Positions 32,683-42,364 are shown, numbered from the stretch's first letter. The stretch: 64,000 bases of DNA from Chitinophagaceae bacterium (GCA_016721385.1 JADKIE010000001.1:62001-126000), one strand, 5' to 3'. Notes: generated by a model not told the origin, from the letters alone. Made by a program: numbers and translations.

Positions 32683-33131
32683 AGCTTCAAAATACTTTAA
32701 TCTTATTTTTTTATTTACTTATTCAAATAAGTTCATGTACAGATATAAAGCTGGATGAGCCAAAAACATTAATTGGAAGATGGAAGATCGAAGCCGGTTA
32801 CTCTAGAAATGACCTACAGCAAATAATTCCAGGTAGTAATCTCATTGTATATGATTCTGTTGCTATTATTCTATTGAAGGACTCGACATTTCAAATAATA
32901 AATAATGGGAACATTTTTCCCAAACACACAGCTGAATCCTTAGGATTTGGAGATACGATTATTGGTTTATTGCATACAAGACCCGATAGTTTACTTTTAC
33001 GTATTCCCTACAAGTCAGACACATTATTAGGTTCTTATAAAATTATTGATTTTAGAAAAAATAAACTTACCCTCAAACTAAAGGAATTCGAAGTCGAAAC
33101 CTATAGACAATTAAGATTTTCAAAGTACTAA
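32679..33131 (+). CDS. Hypothetical lipoprotein, lipocalin-like
   Basis: A 150-residue protein with lipoprotein signal MKLQNTLILFFYLLIQISSC. The mature part begins near TLIGRWKIEAGYS, the G-x-W opening common in small lipocalin-like beta-barrels, and continues with regular beta strands (VAIILLKDSTFQII, RKNKLTLKLKEFEV). Unknown function. It overlaps the upstream gene by four bases and is probably translated with it. Confidence 0.6.
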   Translation: MKLQNTLILFFYLLIQISSCTDIKLDEPKTLIGRWKIEAGYSRNDLQQIIPGSNLIVYDSVAIILLKDSTFQIINNGNIFPKHTAESLGFGDTIIGLLHTRPDSLLLRIPYKSDTLLGSYKIIDFRKNKLTLKLKEFEVETYRQLRFSKY

Positions 33132-33330
33132 AAACTGCTGCTAACATGGGTTTACAAAAAGTAAGGTTGAATGAAAACACAATCAACAACTGAAATAAAT
33201 TCACACACCTTGTTTAGTGTCACACAAAACAAATAATACCTCCACCAACTCAAAACCACAATACACCAAGTTAGAAGATTAAGTATAAATAGGCATCCTA
33301 TGTTTGTGATACAATAATAATATACAAATT

Positions 33331-33975
33331 ATGCCTCAAAAGACACTTGTTTTAACCATGGTTTTCTTTGCAATAGTTTTTGCCACTTACGGCCAAACTA
33401 AAAAAATTTCGTACAAAAGCCATAGTGGCAGCGCCGCAAATTATAGTACAGCTTTGGCTGAAAATTTGTTCGACATGGATAATTCAAACTTTGGTGTGGC
33501 ACCAACTAAAGAAATTGTAGAAGCACAGTTGGATAGTGTTATTTTTATTTGTGATACGGTGGCTTTAATGGTAACTAGCAGGTTTTGCAAAGCACGTAAA
33601 GATTATAACAACTCTGCGGTACTTCAAAAACTATGGAAAGCAGGGCGAGATAGTGTTTTTTATCACCCGCTGTTTTCAAAAAAACATTCGTTAGATAGTA
33701 TTAAAGCTATACTGCAAATGCAATACTATTTTAGAAACCCTATAAGCAAAGTTGTTTTTGTTGGTTACGATAATACAAAAGATAGCTGCAAAAGCAGTTA
33801 TCCCATTGCAAACGCAATAGCACCGCCAAGCATAAATAGGGACGTTAGAAATGGAATTTCTATCAACAAACAATTGTACATTTTATTTACCGGCATTTTA
33901 TTATTTGCCGGTTTGTTTACAGGTTTAGCATGGCTTGGTTTTGTACATAACAAAACCCCATTTATCAATGCATAA
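33331..33975 (+). CDS. Hypothetical secreted/membrane protein with C-terminal TM
   Basis: A 214-residue protein. Signal-like N-terminus (LVLTMVFFAIVFATYGQ), a charged middle with cysteines (FICDTVALMVTSRFCKARK), and a C-terminal membrane helix (LYILFTGILLFAGLFTGLAW). No motif recognised. It overlaps the DoxX-like gene by 8 bp, so the two are probably coupled. Confidence 0.6.
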   Translation: MPQKTLVLTMVFFAIVFATYGQTKKISYKSHSGSAANYSTALAENLFDMDNSNFGVAPTKEIVEAQLDSVIFICDTVALMVTSRFCKARKDYNNSAVLQKLWKAGRDSVFYHPLFSKKHSLDSIKAILQMQYYFRNPISKVVFVGYDNTKDSCKSSYPIANAIAPPSINRDVRNGISINKQLYILFTGILLFAGLFTGLAWLGFVHNKTPFINA

Positions 33976-35172
33976 AACAACAAAAGCACTTATAACATGC
34001 CTTTACGGGATTTTCCTTTTGCTTTGTATAATTTTTATTCCGTTTACCTTTTATCTTTTTCCATTTCAACAAAATATTACCCAGATATTATTTGGTGAGT
34101 TAATTAAAAAAGCAGCCTCCCTCCTTTTAGGTGTATCATTAAAAAATATACAGGTTTACTCAGATTCTGTTTCAATGTATATACTGTTTTTTATTTTATT
34201 ATTGCTTGGAGCAGTAATTACAATATTTTTAACCAGCCTAAAGCAATTGTATAAACGAAATCTCAAAATATATAATTTTTGCACTACAGCCTGTTACCAC
34301 TATCTAATTATCATCTTACTAAAATATGGATTAGATAAAATTTTTAAAACACAGTTTTATTTACCGGAACCAAATACATTATTTACAACTGTAGGACATT
34401 TAGATAAAGATATTTTGTTTTGGAGTACAATGGGCTCGTCGCATTTATACAATACAATTACGGGCTGTATTGAAATATTGGCAGCAGTACTTTTATTTTT
34501 AAACCAACAAGGTTAGCCGGTGTTTTGCTTTCGATAATTGTGTTGTTGCAAGTTGTGCTGATTAATTTTTCGTTTAACATTTCGGTAAAATTATTTTCAT
34601 TACTATTACTTAGCATGACCTTTTATTTATTTTTACCTTATAGCAGGCGATTAATAGCAGCCATATTCACTAATAGCACTATTAAGGCTATTCCCACTTT
34701 AGCAAACAACAAAAAACAATTATTTACATTATTTTTAAAATGTTTCATTGGCGGATTATTTTTATTAGAAGGATTTTATCCTTACCTGAATTTTGGTGAA
34801 AACAAAAGCGCTGCGCCATACCTGCATGGTGCATATGAAGTAAAGAAAATAACCATTTTAAACGAAGAACTTACACAACCTCATTTTTTATACACACATT
34901 TTTTTATTCATAAAAATGGTTATATCATTTTTGAAGATAGCAACAGAATTATGAAAGACTTTGCTTTGCAATATGATACAATTAATCAAAAACTATTTTT
35001 AACAGATTATAAGAAAAATACGACTACACTAGATTACAAATACAGTGATACAGACAGTACACTTATATTAAATTATACCCTTAATAATAAACCGGTAACC
35101 ATTTTTGGAAAAGCAATTGACTGGCGTAAACTACCTTTATTAAAAGATGATTTTGATTGGACTTCTGACTAA
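33968..35172 (+). CDS. DoxX-like multi-pass membrane protein, one indel
   Basis: About 401 residues after restoring one A near 34501 (raw end FLNQQG; restored FLKPTRLAGVLLSIIVLLQ). Several membrane segments, with the segment TMGSSHLYNTITGCIEILAA resembling DoxX/quinone-oxidase-type proteins of this phylum, and a C-terminal soluble beta domain (HKNGYIIFEDSNRIMKDFAL). Function unknown. Start ATG at 33968 overlaps the preceding gene. Confidence 0.6.
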
Positions 35173-35265
35173 ACAATACTCAATTTTGTAAAATATATAA
35201 TTTCTAAAAAACATAACATAAAGTAACATCCGCCTTGTATTGTGCCAGCATAAACAACTAACAAA

Positions 35266-37410
35266 TTAATAATCTGGTTTTACACCCATATTATAAAACA
35301 TAAAGCTCCACTTATCGGCTTGCTCTTGTAAAATTTGTTGTGTACTTCTGCCTGCCCCATGGCCTGCTTTTGTTTCAATGCGTATCAAAACAGGATTGGT
35401 GCCTTTTTGATTTTCTTGCATAGTAGCGGCAAACTTAAATGAGTGTGCCGGTACTACTCTATCATCATGGTCGGCGGTTGTAACCATTGTTGCAGGGTAA
35501 GCCGCAGGTTTTAAATTATGGAGCGGTGAATATTTATATAAGTATTCAAACATTTCTTTACTATCAGCTGCTGTTCCATAGTCGTACGACCATCCGGCAC
35601 CGGCAGTAAATTTATGATAACGCAACATATCCATTACACCTACAGCCGGAAAAGCAACTTTACACATGTCGGGTTTTTGCGTAATGCATGCGCCAATAAG
35701 CAACCCTCCATTACTTCCGCCTTCAATAGCCAACATATCACGAGATGTGTATTTATTGTCAACAAGGTATTGTGCAGCCGCAATAAAATCATCAAACACA
35801 TTTTGCTTTTTTGTTTTAATGCCTGCGTTGTGCCAATCCTCGCCATACTCGCCGCCTCCACGTATATTGGGCACTGCAAAAATGCCGCCATTTTCCAGCA
35901 AAATCATATTAGATGTGCTAAAGTATGGAGTAAGGCTTACACTAAAACCTCCATACCCATAAAGTAAACAAGGATTTTTTCCTGTTAACTCCATTCCTTT
36001 TTTATAAGTAATCAGCATAGGAATTTTAGTGCCGTCTTTAGAGGTATAAAACACCTGTTTAGATTCAAAATCTTGCGGTTTAAATTGCACTTTAGATTCT
36101 TTATACACTTCTGTTTTTCCGCTGGCTATATCCATTTTGTAAATGGTTGCCGGGTTTACATAAGAGGTAAAAACATAGTAAGTCTCTTTCTCGTCTTTTT
36201 TACCGGAAAACCCACCGGCAGTGCCCAAGCCGGGTAATTGCACTTCTCTGATTTGTTTACCGGTTCTATCAAATTGATATACTTTATTAACTGCATCTTT
36301 TAAGTAAGTACAAAAAATATTTCCGCCAACGGCAGATGTACTAAGCACTTCGGGTTTTGCTTCTACAATTGTTTTCCAGTTAGCCGGCTTAGGGTCGGCA
36401 ACTGGTGCAGTTACTAATTTATTGGTAGGTGCATCTTTATCTGTTTGTATATAAAAATAATTATCATCTACATCCACAATTCCATGGCTGTTTTTTGTAT
36501 CTGTTACAATAGGAATTACAGGGCTACCGGGTTTGCTTAAATCCTGTACATACATGGTATTGCCATAAGTTTCATTGGCAGTACCAATTATCAACCATTT
36601 TTCGTCTTCGCTTAAATAGCCCCACATATAACGTACCGCATGAGCATCATTACCATAAATTAATTTATCGGCACTTTGTGGTGTACCCAATTTATGATAA
36701 TATAATTTTTGATTATCGTTTTTTGCAGATGACACATTACCCTGTTTTGTTCTTTCGTAATTGCTGTAATAAAAGCCATCATTGCCTTTCCAACTGGCTC
36801 CGCTAAATTTTAACTCCAGTGTATCGCCGGTTTGTTTTTTAGTAATGGCATCCATTACAATTATCTTTTGCCAATCGCTTTCCACCTTCGGAAATATTGT
36901 ATGCTGCCATACTTCCGTCTTTTGAAAAATTGATGCCAGCCAGCGAAGTTGTTCCATCTTTTGAAAAGTATTGGGGTCAAGAAACTCCTCAGCGGTTTTA
37001 TTTCCATCGGCCTCCCGGTATAAAACACTTTGGTTTTGTAAACCCGAGTTTTTGTAATAGTACATATATTTTCCTTGCCTGAACGGGGCCGAATATTTTT
37101 CATAATTATATAGTTTTTCGTACCTCGTTTTAATAGCATCTTTAAATGGTATTTGCGAAAGATAATTTTGTGTTACATCATTTTCGGCCTTTACCCAGGC
37201 TGCTGTGGCTGCACTTGTATCATTCTCTAACCACCGATACGGATCGGCTACAACTGTACCAAAATAAGTATCTTTTACAGTACTATCTTTTTTACTTAAA
37301 GGATACTTTACTTCTATATTTTTATACGTTGTAAGGGTTGATTGATTGGTTGAATTGTTGCAGGCCATCATAAAAAAAATGCAGGCTACTACCAATAGTA
37401 ATTTGTACAT
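35266..37410 (-). CDS. Prolyl oligopeptidase (S9A), lipoprotein
   Basis: A 714-residue serine peptidase cleaving after proline in short peptides. Signal and lipobox MYKLLLVVACIFFMMACNNS point to a lipid-anchored form. The N-terminal seven-bladed propeller follows (KDTYFGTVVADPYRWLENDT is the usual opening). Catalytic Ser lies in IEGGSNGGLLIGA, Asp in ADHDDRVVPAHS and His in AGHGAGRST. Frame intact. It is divergent from pdxJ. Physiological substrate unknown. Confidence 0.94.
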   Translation of the reverse strand: MYKLLLVVACIFFMMACNNSTNQSTLTTYKNIEVKYPLSKKDSTVKDTYFGTVVADPYRWLENDTSAATAAWVKAENDVTQNYLSQIPFKDAIKTRYEKLYNYEKYSAPFRQGKYMYYYKNSGLQNQSVLYREADGNKTAEEFLDPNTFQKMEQLRWLASIFQKTEVWQHTIFPKVESDWQKIIVMDAITKKQTGDTLELKFSGASWKGNDGFYYSNYERTKQGNVSSAKNDNQKLYYHKLGTPQSADKLIYGNDAHAVRYMWGYLSEDEKWLIIGTANETYGNTMYVQDLSKPGSPVIPIVTDTKNSHGIVDVDDNYFYIQTDKDAPTNKLVTAPVADPKPANWKTIVEAKPEVLSTSAVGGNIFCTYLKDAVNKVYQFDRTGKQIREVQLPGLGTAGGFSGKKDEKETYYVFTSYVNPATIYKMDIASGKTEVYKESKVQFKPQDFESKQVFYTSKDGTKIPMLITYKKGMELTGKNPCLLYGYGGFSVSLTPYFSTSNMILLENGGIFAVPNIRGGGEYGEDWHNAGIKTKKQNVFDDFIAAAQYLVDNKYTSRDMLAIEGGSNGGLLIGACITQKPDMCKVAFPAVGVMDMLRYHKFTAGAGWSYDYGTAADSKEMFEYLYKYSPLHNLKPAAYPATMVTTADHDDRVVPAHSFKFAATMQENQKGTNPVLIRIETKAGHGAGRSTQQILQEQADKWSFMFYNMGVKPDY

Positions 37411-37640
37411 ATAGTTAGGTTTATAAAGTAAGATAACATTATTTTATAATTTATTAAAATGTACTTTTATTGTTATTGAAGATTATACATCAACACTGCT
37501 AATTGGCTGATTAGTAGCAAATATTAGATGTTCAACTTCCTTTAATAGTACTGTAGTTGCAAGTAAATCACACATAAGTTTTACCTTTACTATACTAATT
37601 TGTAAAAATTAGTTTTATTCAGAGGTGAATAAATACAAAG

Positions 37641-37671
37641 GCTCTTGTCATTTTTGACAGGAGCTTTTTTT
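37641..37671 (+). terminator. Terminator-like hairpin directly before the pdxJ promoter
   Basis: GCTCTTGTCA (37641-37650) pairs with TGACAGGAGC (37655-37664), loop TTTT, then seven T (37665-37671). It lies 200 bp from any upstream plus-strand gene, so it may end an unseen small RNA or act as an attenuator. Confidence 0.65.
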
Positions 37672-37672
37672 A

Positions 37673-37680
37673 TACTTTTG
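37673..37680 (+). promoter_or_regulatory. -7 box TACTTTTG for pdxJ
   Basis: Exact TAnnTTTG, 15 bases before the ATG at 37696. Confidence 0.55.
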
Positions 37681-37695
37681 TATTATAAACTGATT

Positions 37696-38418
37696 ATGAC
37701 CAAACTATCCGTTAACATAAATAAGCTTGCCACCTTACGCAACAGCCGTGGCGGTAACAACCCCGATTTAATACAAGCCGCTAAAGATATTGAACGTTTT
37801 GGTGCAGAAGGTATTACTGTGCATCCAAGGCCAGATGAACGTCACATACGCTATGCCGATGTGTATGAACTTAAAAAAATAGTAACTACCGAATTTAATA
37901 TTGAAGGAAATTGTACAGAGCAAAGTTTTGTTGACTTAGTTTTAGCCAACAAACCTACACAGGTTACACTTGTACCGGATGGGCATCATCAACTTACAAG
38001 TAACCATGGATGGAATACCATTGAAAAGAAAGACTATTTAAAAGAAATGATTTTACTTTTTAAAAATGCCGGTATTCGTACTTCCATTTTTGTTGACCCG
38101 GTAGTTGAAATGGTTGAAGGTGCAAAAGAAACAGGTACAGATAGAATTGAGTTATATACAGAATCGTATGCTAAACAGTATGCAGTTGGCAATTTAAGGT
38201 TGGCAATAGAGCAATACATTGCCGCAGCAGCGAAAGCTAACGAATTGGGTTTAGGTATTAATGCCGGGCATGATTTAGATTTAAACAATCTTACATATTT
38301 TGCACAGCACATTCCAACTCTATTGGAAGTTTCCATTGGGCATGCACTAATTTGTGATGCTATTTATTTAGGATTAGAAAACACAGTACAGTTGTATAGA
38401 AGGTGTTTGATGGCATAA
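37696..38418 (+). CDS. pdxJ: Pyridoxine 5'-phosphate synthase
   Basis: Condenses 1-deoxyxylulose 5-phosphate with 3-amino-2-oxopropyl phosphate in vitamin B6 synthesis. The 240 residues begin MTKLSVNINKLATLRNSRGG (the substrate Asn pair) and continue with TVHPRPDERHI, EGNCTEQ, TLVPDG, SIFVDP, TDRIELYTESYA, GINAGHDL and VSIGHALICDAI, all PdxJ signatures. The ATG at 37696 is preferred to an upstream in-frame start that would overlap the -7 box and hairpin. Confidence 0.96.
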   Translation: MTKLSVNINKLATLRNSRGGNNPDLIQAAKDIERFGAEGITVHPRPDERHIRYADVYELKKIVTTEFNIEGNCTEQSFVDLVLANKPTQVTLVPDGHHQLTSNHGWNTIEKKDYLKEMILLFKNAGIRTSIFVDPVVEMVEGAKETGTDRIELYTESYAKQYAVGNLRLAIEQYIAAAAKANELGLGINAGHDLDLNNLTYFAQHIPTLLEVSIGHALICDAIYLGLENTVQLYRRCLMA

Positions 38419-38455
38419 ACCGCAAAGGCATAAAAACGCAAGCTTTAATTTAGTA

Positions 38456-39541
38456 TTACTTCACCAACATCTTCAACTTTCTTTCTAATGCAGCGCCTCT
38501 AATATTTTTTGCAATAATTTTTCCTTCGGGGTCAAGTAAAAAATTTTGTGGTATACTGTAAATTTCAAATTGAAGCGCTACGGCATTTCCCCAACCTTTT
38601 AAGTCGCTAAGCTGAGTCCAGTTAAGTGTATCTTGTTTTATTGCAGTTAACCAAGCTTCTTTTGCTTTATCCAATGATACGCCAATTATGGTAAAATTTT
38701 TATCTTTATACAGGTTAAAAGCTATTACAACATTCGGGTTTTCCTCCCGGCATGGGCGGCACCAACTTGCCCAAAAATCTATCAAAACATATTTACCTCT
38801 AAATGAATTTAAACTAACGTCAACACCAGCAGTATCTTTTTGCGTAAAGTTGGGAAATACAGAACCTATAGGATTTTTTTTAGCCTCAGCTACTATTTTG
38901 TTGATATAATTCCCCATTTCCGAAGACTTTACTTCGGGGGATAATGTATTGTATAATTTCTCTGTTTCTAACGGATCGTCAACTAACTGGTTATACCTTA
39001 AAATAGCAAGGGGCGTTACATACGATTTAGGGCGCTGTAAAATAAATTCTTTGCTCAAATATTTTGCCTGCTCAACTCCTGCCGAGTCGTACGGTGCATT
39101 TTCATCAAACACAGCCTGATAAGGCAATAACAACATGCTAAACGTTTGAAAATCTAAATGACTTAATGAGCCTACAACGCCTGCTTTATCAATAGCGCCA
39201 TTTTTGCCATTTATTTCCACTACACTATTATCTAAAAACAAAGACAAATAAGGAGGCTTTTGATCAAAAACTAATAATTTAAAATCGGGTCGTTCTAATT
39301 TACCTTTTATTGTAAATTTACCATTGGTAACAATGGCATTCATATCCGGGGCTCCGGTTTGTGCATTTAGTAGGGATACAATTGTTCCATCTTTAAAACC
39401 GGTAACATTTCCTTTAATAATATAACCATCCCTTATAACAGGTTTATTAACTACAGCTATTTTCTTTTTGGCTTTTGGTTTTACCTGTTTTTGCGCCAAC
39501 AAAGTAGCCGGTAATAAAAGCAGTAATAATAAATACTTCAT
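38456..39541 (-). CDS. TlpA-like thioredoxin-fold protein with DUF4369 domain
   Basis: A 361-residue periplasmic thiol-disulfide reductase. Signal peptide MKYLLLLLLLPATLLAQ starts at 39541; the longer reading from 39565 would overlap a promoter box. Residues 40-150 look like a DUF4369 beta domain (NVTGFKDGTIVSLLN). The C-terminal AhpC/TSA-thioredoxin domain has the redox motif WASWCRPCREENP (CxxC), then the cis-Pro region YSIPQNFLLDPEGKI. It likely reduces or repairs exported proteins, as other TlpA-family proteins do. Confidence 0.9.
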   Translation of the reverse strand: MKYLLLLLLLPATLLAQKQVKPKAKKKIAVVNKPVIRDGYIIKGNVTGFKDGTIVSLLNAQTGAPDMNAIVTNGKFTIKGKLERPDFKLLVFDQKPPYLSLFLDNSVVEINGKNGAIDKAGVVGSLSHLDFQTFSMLLLPYQAVFDENAPYDSAGVEQAKYLSKEFILQRPKSYVTPLAILRYNQLVDDPLETEKLYNTLSPEVKSSEMGNYINKIVAEAKKNPIGSVFPNFTQKDTAGVDVSLNSFRGKYVLIDFWASWCRPCREENPNVVIAFNLYKDKNFTIIGVSLDKAKEAWLTAIKQDTLNWTQLSDLKGWGNAVALQFEIYSIPQNFLLDPEGKIIAKNIRGAALERKLKMLVK

Positions 39542-39562
39542 TCTGGAGTTTTTTTCAATTGG

Positions 39563-39570
39563 CAAAAGTA
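39563..39570 (-). promoter_or_regulatory. -7 box TACTTTTG for the TlpA-like gene
   Basis: Exact TAnnTTTG on the minus strand, 21 bases upstream of the ATG at 39541. It supports that start over 39565. Confidence 0.5.
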
Positions 39571-39582
39571 CAAATTTTAAAC

Positions 39583-40200
39583 CTACTTCATTGCTTCTCT
39601 AAACTTAAGTAATAAGCCCATATCTTTTATGCCGGGTTCTTTTTCAAATTTTTGATTAATATCCACACCTAAAAAATCCAGGTGATTAAACTTCTTAATT
39701 TTTGCCGTATCCTCTACCCCAATGCCTCCACTTATAAAAAAGGGTTTTTCAATTTTTGCTTTACGTAAAATTTCCCAGTCAAAATGCAAACCTGTTGCTG
39801 CTGCATTGGCAGCCTCAAATAAATAGTAATCGCATACTGCATCGTAATCGGCTACCAATGCATCTATGTCGGTTACATTTTCGTCTATCCTAAATGCTTT
39901 TATAACTTCCACTTCCGAGGAAATATCGTCGCACATTTCGGCTGTTTCATTGCCATTTAATTGCACTACATCTAAACCAAATTCATCAATTGCATCCAGC
40001 ACATCTATTAAATCGGGGTTTTCAAAAACACCTACTTTTTTTAAATCAAAATCGGCTTTTTTAATTTCGGCTCCTTTTAATTTATCGCCAATAAATTGAG
40101 GCGAATTTTTACAAAAATTTAACCCGGCATAATCCATATTCAGGGTTTCTAACTGCTGCAATTGTTTTGCCTGAGTAATACCACAAACTTTAATATTCAT
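39583..40200 (-). CDS. trpF: Phosphoribosylanthranilate isomerase
   Basis: Converts phosphoribosylanthranilate to CdRP in tryptophan synthesis. The 205 residues form a TIM barrel: MNIKVCGITQ with Cys6, KKVGVFENPD, VVQLNGNET (usually QLHGNE) and FFISGGIGVEDTAKI. The general acid, normally Asp in an LFDT/LVDA-type strand, is Glu129 here (YLFEAANAAATG), and the usual GGTG after it is AATG. These changes may alter activity. Next to trpG (9 bp), but trpE, trpD, trpC, trpB and trpA are not in this window. Confidence 0.85.
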   Translation of the reverse strand: MNIKVCGITQAKQLQQLETLNMDYAGLNFCKNSPQFIGDKLKGAEIKKADFDLKKVGVFENPDLIDVLDAIDEFGLDVVQLNGNETAEMCDDISSEVEVIKAFRIDENVTDIDALVADYDAVCDYYLFEAANAAATGLHFDWEILRKAKIEKPFFISGGIGVEDTAKIKKFNHLDFLGVDINQKFEKEPGIKDMGLLLKFREAMK

Positions 40201-40209
40201 ATTATTATT

Positions 40210-40782
40210 TTATTTATCTTTTAACCAATTGGTCATTATTTTTTCGCCATCCGGGGTTAATATACTTTCCGGATGAAACTGAACTCCCTGCACATCAAAC
40301 AACTTATGCTTCAAAGCCATTATACAACCATTCTCATCTCTTGCAGTTACCTGTAATTGGTTGGGGAAATTTTCATCATCAACTATCCAGCTATGATAGC
40401 GGCCAACCATTATTCCACTTTTTAATCCCCCAAAAATAGATGTTTGACCATCTTCAAAAATTAACTTATTGGCTACCCCATGATAAACCGTTTTTAAATT
40501 TATCAATCTTGCACCAAAAGCTTCTGCAATGGCCTGATGCCCTAAACAAACGCCCAAAATTGATTTAGTGGCGGCAAATTCTTTTATTAATGGAATTAAC
40601 AAACCTGCTTCTGACGGAACACCCGGCCCCGGAGATAAAATAATTTTATCGTAAGCCGATACTTTTTCCAATGCTAGCTCATCATTTCGGAATACATCTA
40701 CCTTTACAGAGATAATTTTTTCAATTAAATGAACAAGATTATATGTGAAAGAGTCGTAATTATCAAAAACCAAAATCTTCAT
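40210..40782 (-). CDS. trpG: Anthranilate/aminodeoxychorismate synthase glutamine amidotransferase
   Basis: Supplies ammonia from glutamine to the chorismate-using partner. The 190 residues have the class I amidotransferase triad: Cys in GVCLGHQAI (about 80), and His and Glu in GVQFHPESILTP. The oxyanion strand SPGPGVPSEAG is present. The sequence does not decide between trpG and pabA; the adjacent trpF favours tryptophan synthesis. It is the first gene of the pair, divergent from the NAD(P)-binding gene. Confidence 0.9.
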   Translation of the reverse strand: MKILVFDNYDSFTYNLVHLIEKIISVKVDVFRNDELALEKVSAYDKIILSPGPGVPSEAGLLIPLIKEFAATKSILGVCLGHQAIAEAFGARLINLKTVYHGVANKLIFEDGQTSIFGGLKSGIMVGRYHSWIVDDENFPNQLQVTARDENGCIMALKHKLFDVQGVQFHPESILTPDGEKIMTNWLKDK

Positions 40783-40869
40783 TCGCTAAATGCTTTGCCT
40801 CAACAAAGATGCAGTAAAAAATATAACTTGCATAACTTTTTATGTTATCTTAACTTCAAAAAAAATACT

Positions 40870-41500
40870 ATGACAATTACAATATTTGGCGCCACAGGTA
40901 TGGTAGGCAAGCAATTGGTACAGCAAGCATTATTCAGAGGTTTTAAAGTAAAGGCATTTGGAAGAAATGTATTTACCGAGTTAGATATGGAGCAAGATAA
41001 TTTAGAATTGATAAAAGGTGCTTTGTTTGATGAAAAAGATGTTTACAATGCCGTAAAAGGCAGCGATGCTGTTTTGAGTTGCCTTGGAGGTGAATTTAGT
41101 GGCGATGATAAAACAAGAAGCCTTGGAATGAAAAATATTATTGCTCAAATGCAAAAAGCCAATGTAAAAAGAAATTGTAGGTGTTGGTGGTATGGGTGTA
41201 TTACAAGCCGATGATGACACTTTATTAATAGATGCCGAAGATTACCCGAAAGAATATGTACCGGTTGGAAAAGAACATCAAAAAGCATGGGAATATTTGG
41301 CTGCCAGTAATTTGGACTGGACATTTGCATGCCCGCCGCATATTTTAAACGAAGGGCCAACAGGCGATTTTATTACTACTGCCAACTTTTTACCAATACC
41401 CAATAAATACGAAATTAAAGCCGGCGATTTAGCATTGTTTATGCTTAGTGAATTGGAAAGAAATGAATTTATTGGCAAACGGGTTGGTATAACTAATTAA
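40870..41500 (+). CDS. NAD(P)H-binding protein of the NmrA/YwnB SDR type, one indel
   Basis: The ATG at 40870 starts MTITIFGATGMVGKQLVQQA, the Rossmann GATGxxG loop. Raw frames break near 41170; removing one A (GAAATTG to GAATTG) gives VKRIVGVGGMGVLQADDD and a single protein of about 209 residues ending in FIGKRVGITN. This atypical SDR group acts on NAD(P)-bound quinones or as redox sensors. Function unknown here. Confidence 0.72.
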
Positions 41501-41538
41501 AAAATAAGTGTATTTTGCACTTATACAAACTACTTGGT

Positions 41539-42282
41539 ATGATACAAAAAGCTTTTACATATTTCATTTTATTTATTAGCCTGTTAAGCTCTTGCAAGCA
41601 GCAAGATAAATCAGCTACTACCGATAACACCGTTGGCCAGGCTAATGTAATTATAGATTCAACAACACTTAAGAGTCAAAATACGCAAACAACTTCGGCT
41701 GGTAATCCTTTTGTAAGCAACCAGCCTGCAAGTAGCCCAATTGTTGTAACACAGCAAAACAAAGTACAGGCATCTTCCCAAAATGTACAAATAACCCCTG
41801 AGCAAATGCAACAAATGCAGCAACAAGCGTTGCAGGCTCAACAACAACAAATGCAACAAAACTCTGGAGCACAACAGCCGCAGCAAATTCAAGCTAACCA
41901 ACAAGCTGCACATCCACAGTTTAGTGTAGCCGAATTTAAAAAAATGCAAGACGATGCAAAAAAACGTGGTGTACAATTAAACCCGGCACATGGGCAACCC
42001 GGGCATAGATGCGATATTTATGTTGGGCAACCCTTAGATAGCAAACCTGTACCTTCATTACAGCAAAAACCAACTACTGCCACTACAACTGCACCACAAA
42101 CAGTTACGGTAGCACCACAACCTGTAAAAACCGAGCCTGGTATGAATCCACCGCATGGGCAGCCAGGCCATAGATGCGATATTGGTGTTGGCGCTCCATT
42201 AAATAGCAAGCCTGCTGCTCCGGCAACTACACCACAGGTAATTAAAGCTGAGCCTGCAAAGGCAGACAGTAGTAAAAACTAG
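41539..42282 (+). CDS. Gln-rich lipoprotein with two HGQPGHRCDI motifs
   Basis: The ATG at 41539 starts MIQKAFTYFILFISLLSSCK, a lipoprotein signal with lipobox LSSC. A Gln-rich low-complexity region (QMQQMQQQALQAQQQQMQQN) is followed by two copies of a ~22-residue module, NPAHGQPGHRCDIYVGQPL near residue 148 and NPPHGQPGHRCDIGVGAPL near residue 205, spaced by Pro/Thr/Val-rich linkers. The two copies share HGQPGHRCDI with strictly conserved His, His and Cys, which could bind a metal or heme; this is an inference. I recall the motif from other Bacteroidota proteins, but no function is known to me. Confidence 0.75.
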   Translation: MIQKAFTYFILFISLLSSCKQQDKSATTDNTVGQANVIIDSTTLKSQNTQTTSAGNPFVSNQPASSPIVVTQQNKVQASSQNVQITPEQMQQMQQQALQAQQQQMQQNSGAQQPQQIQANQQAAHPQFSVAEFKKMQDDAKKRGVQLNPAHGQPGHRCDIYVGQPLDSKPVPSLQQKPTTATTTAPQTVTVAPQPVKTEPGMNPPHGQPGHRCDIGVGAPLNSKPAAPATTPQVIKAEPAKADSSKN

Positions 42283-42364
42283 GCTTTATTATTTTTTTAA
42301 CAGTTTTGAAGGGCCTATTTGCAACGTTGGCATATTTTTTTCAATCTTACTTAAAACTAAAAAA

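Noticed and set aside
31634..33331. An integron gene cassette
   Set aside because: The flanking GCTAACATGGGTTTAC-like sequence does not fit the paired core sites of an attC; no integrase is nearby.
28525..37520. Similar AATTRGCTGATTAG patches at 28533 and 37500
   Set aside because: Short, AT-rich and only partly alike; they are most likely coincidence.
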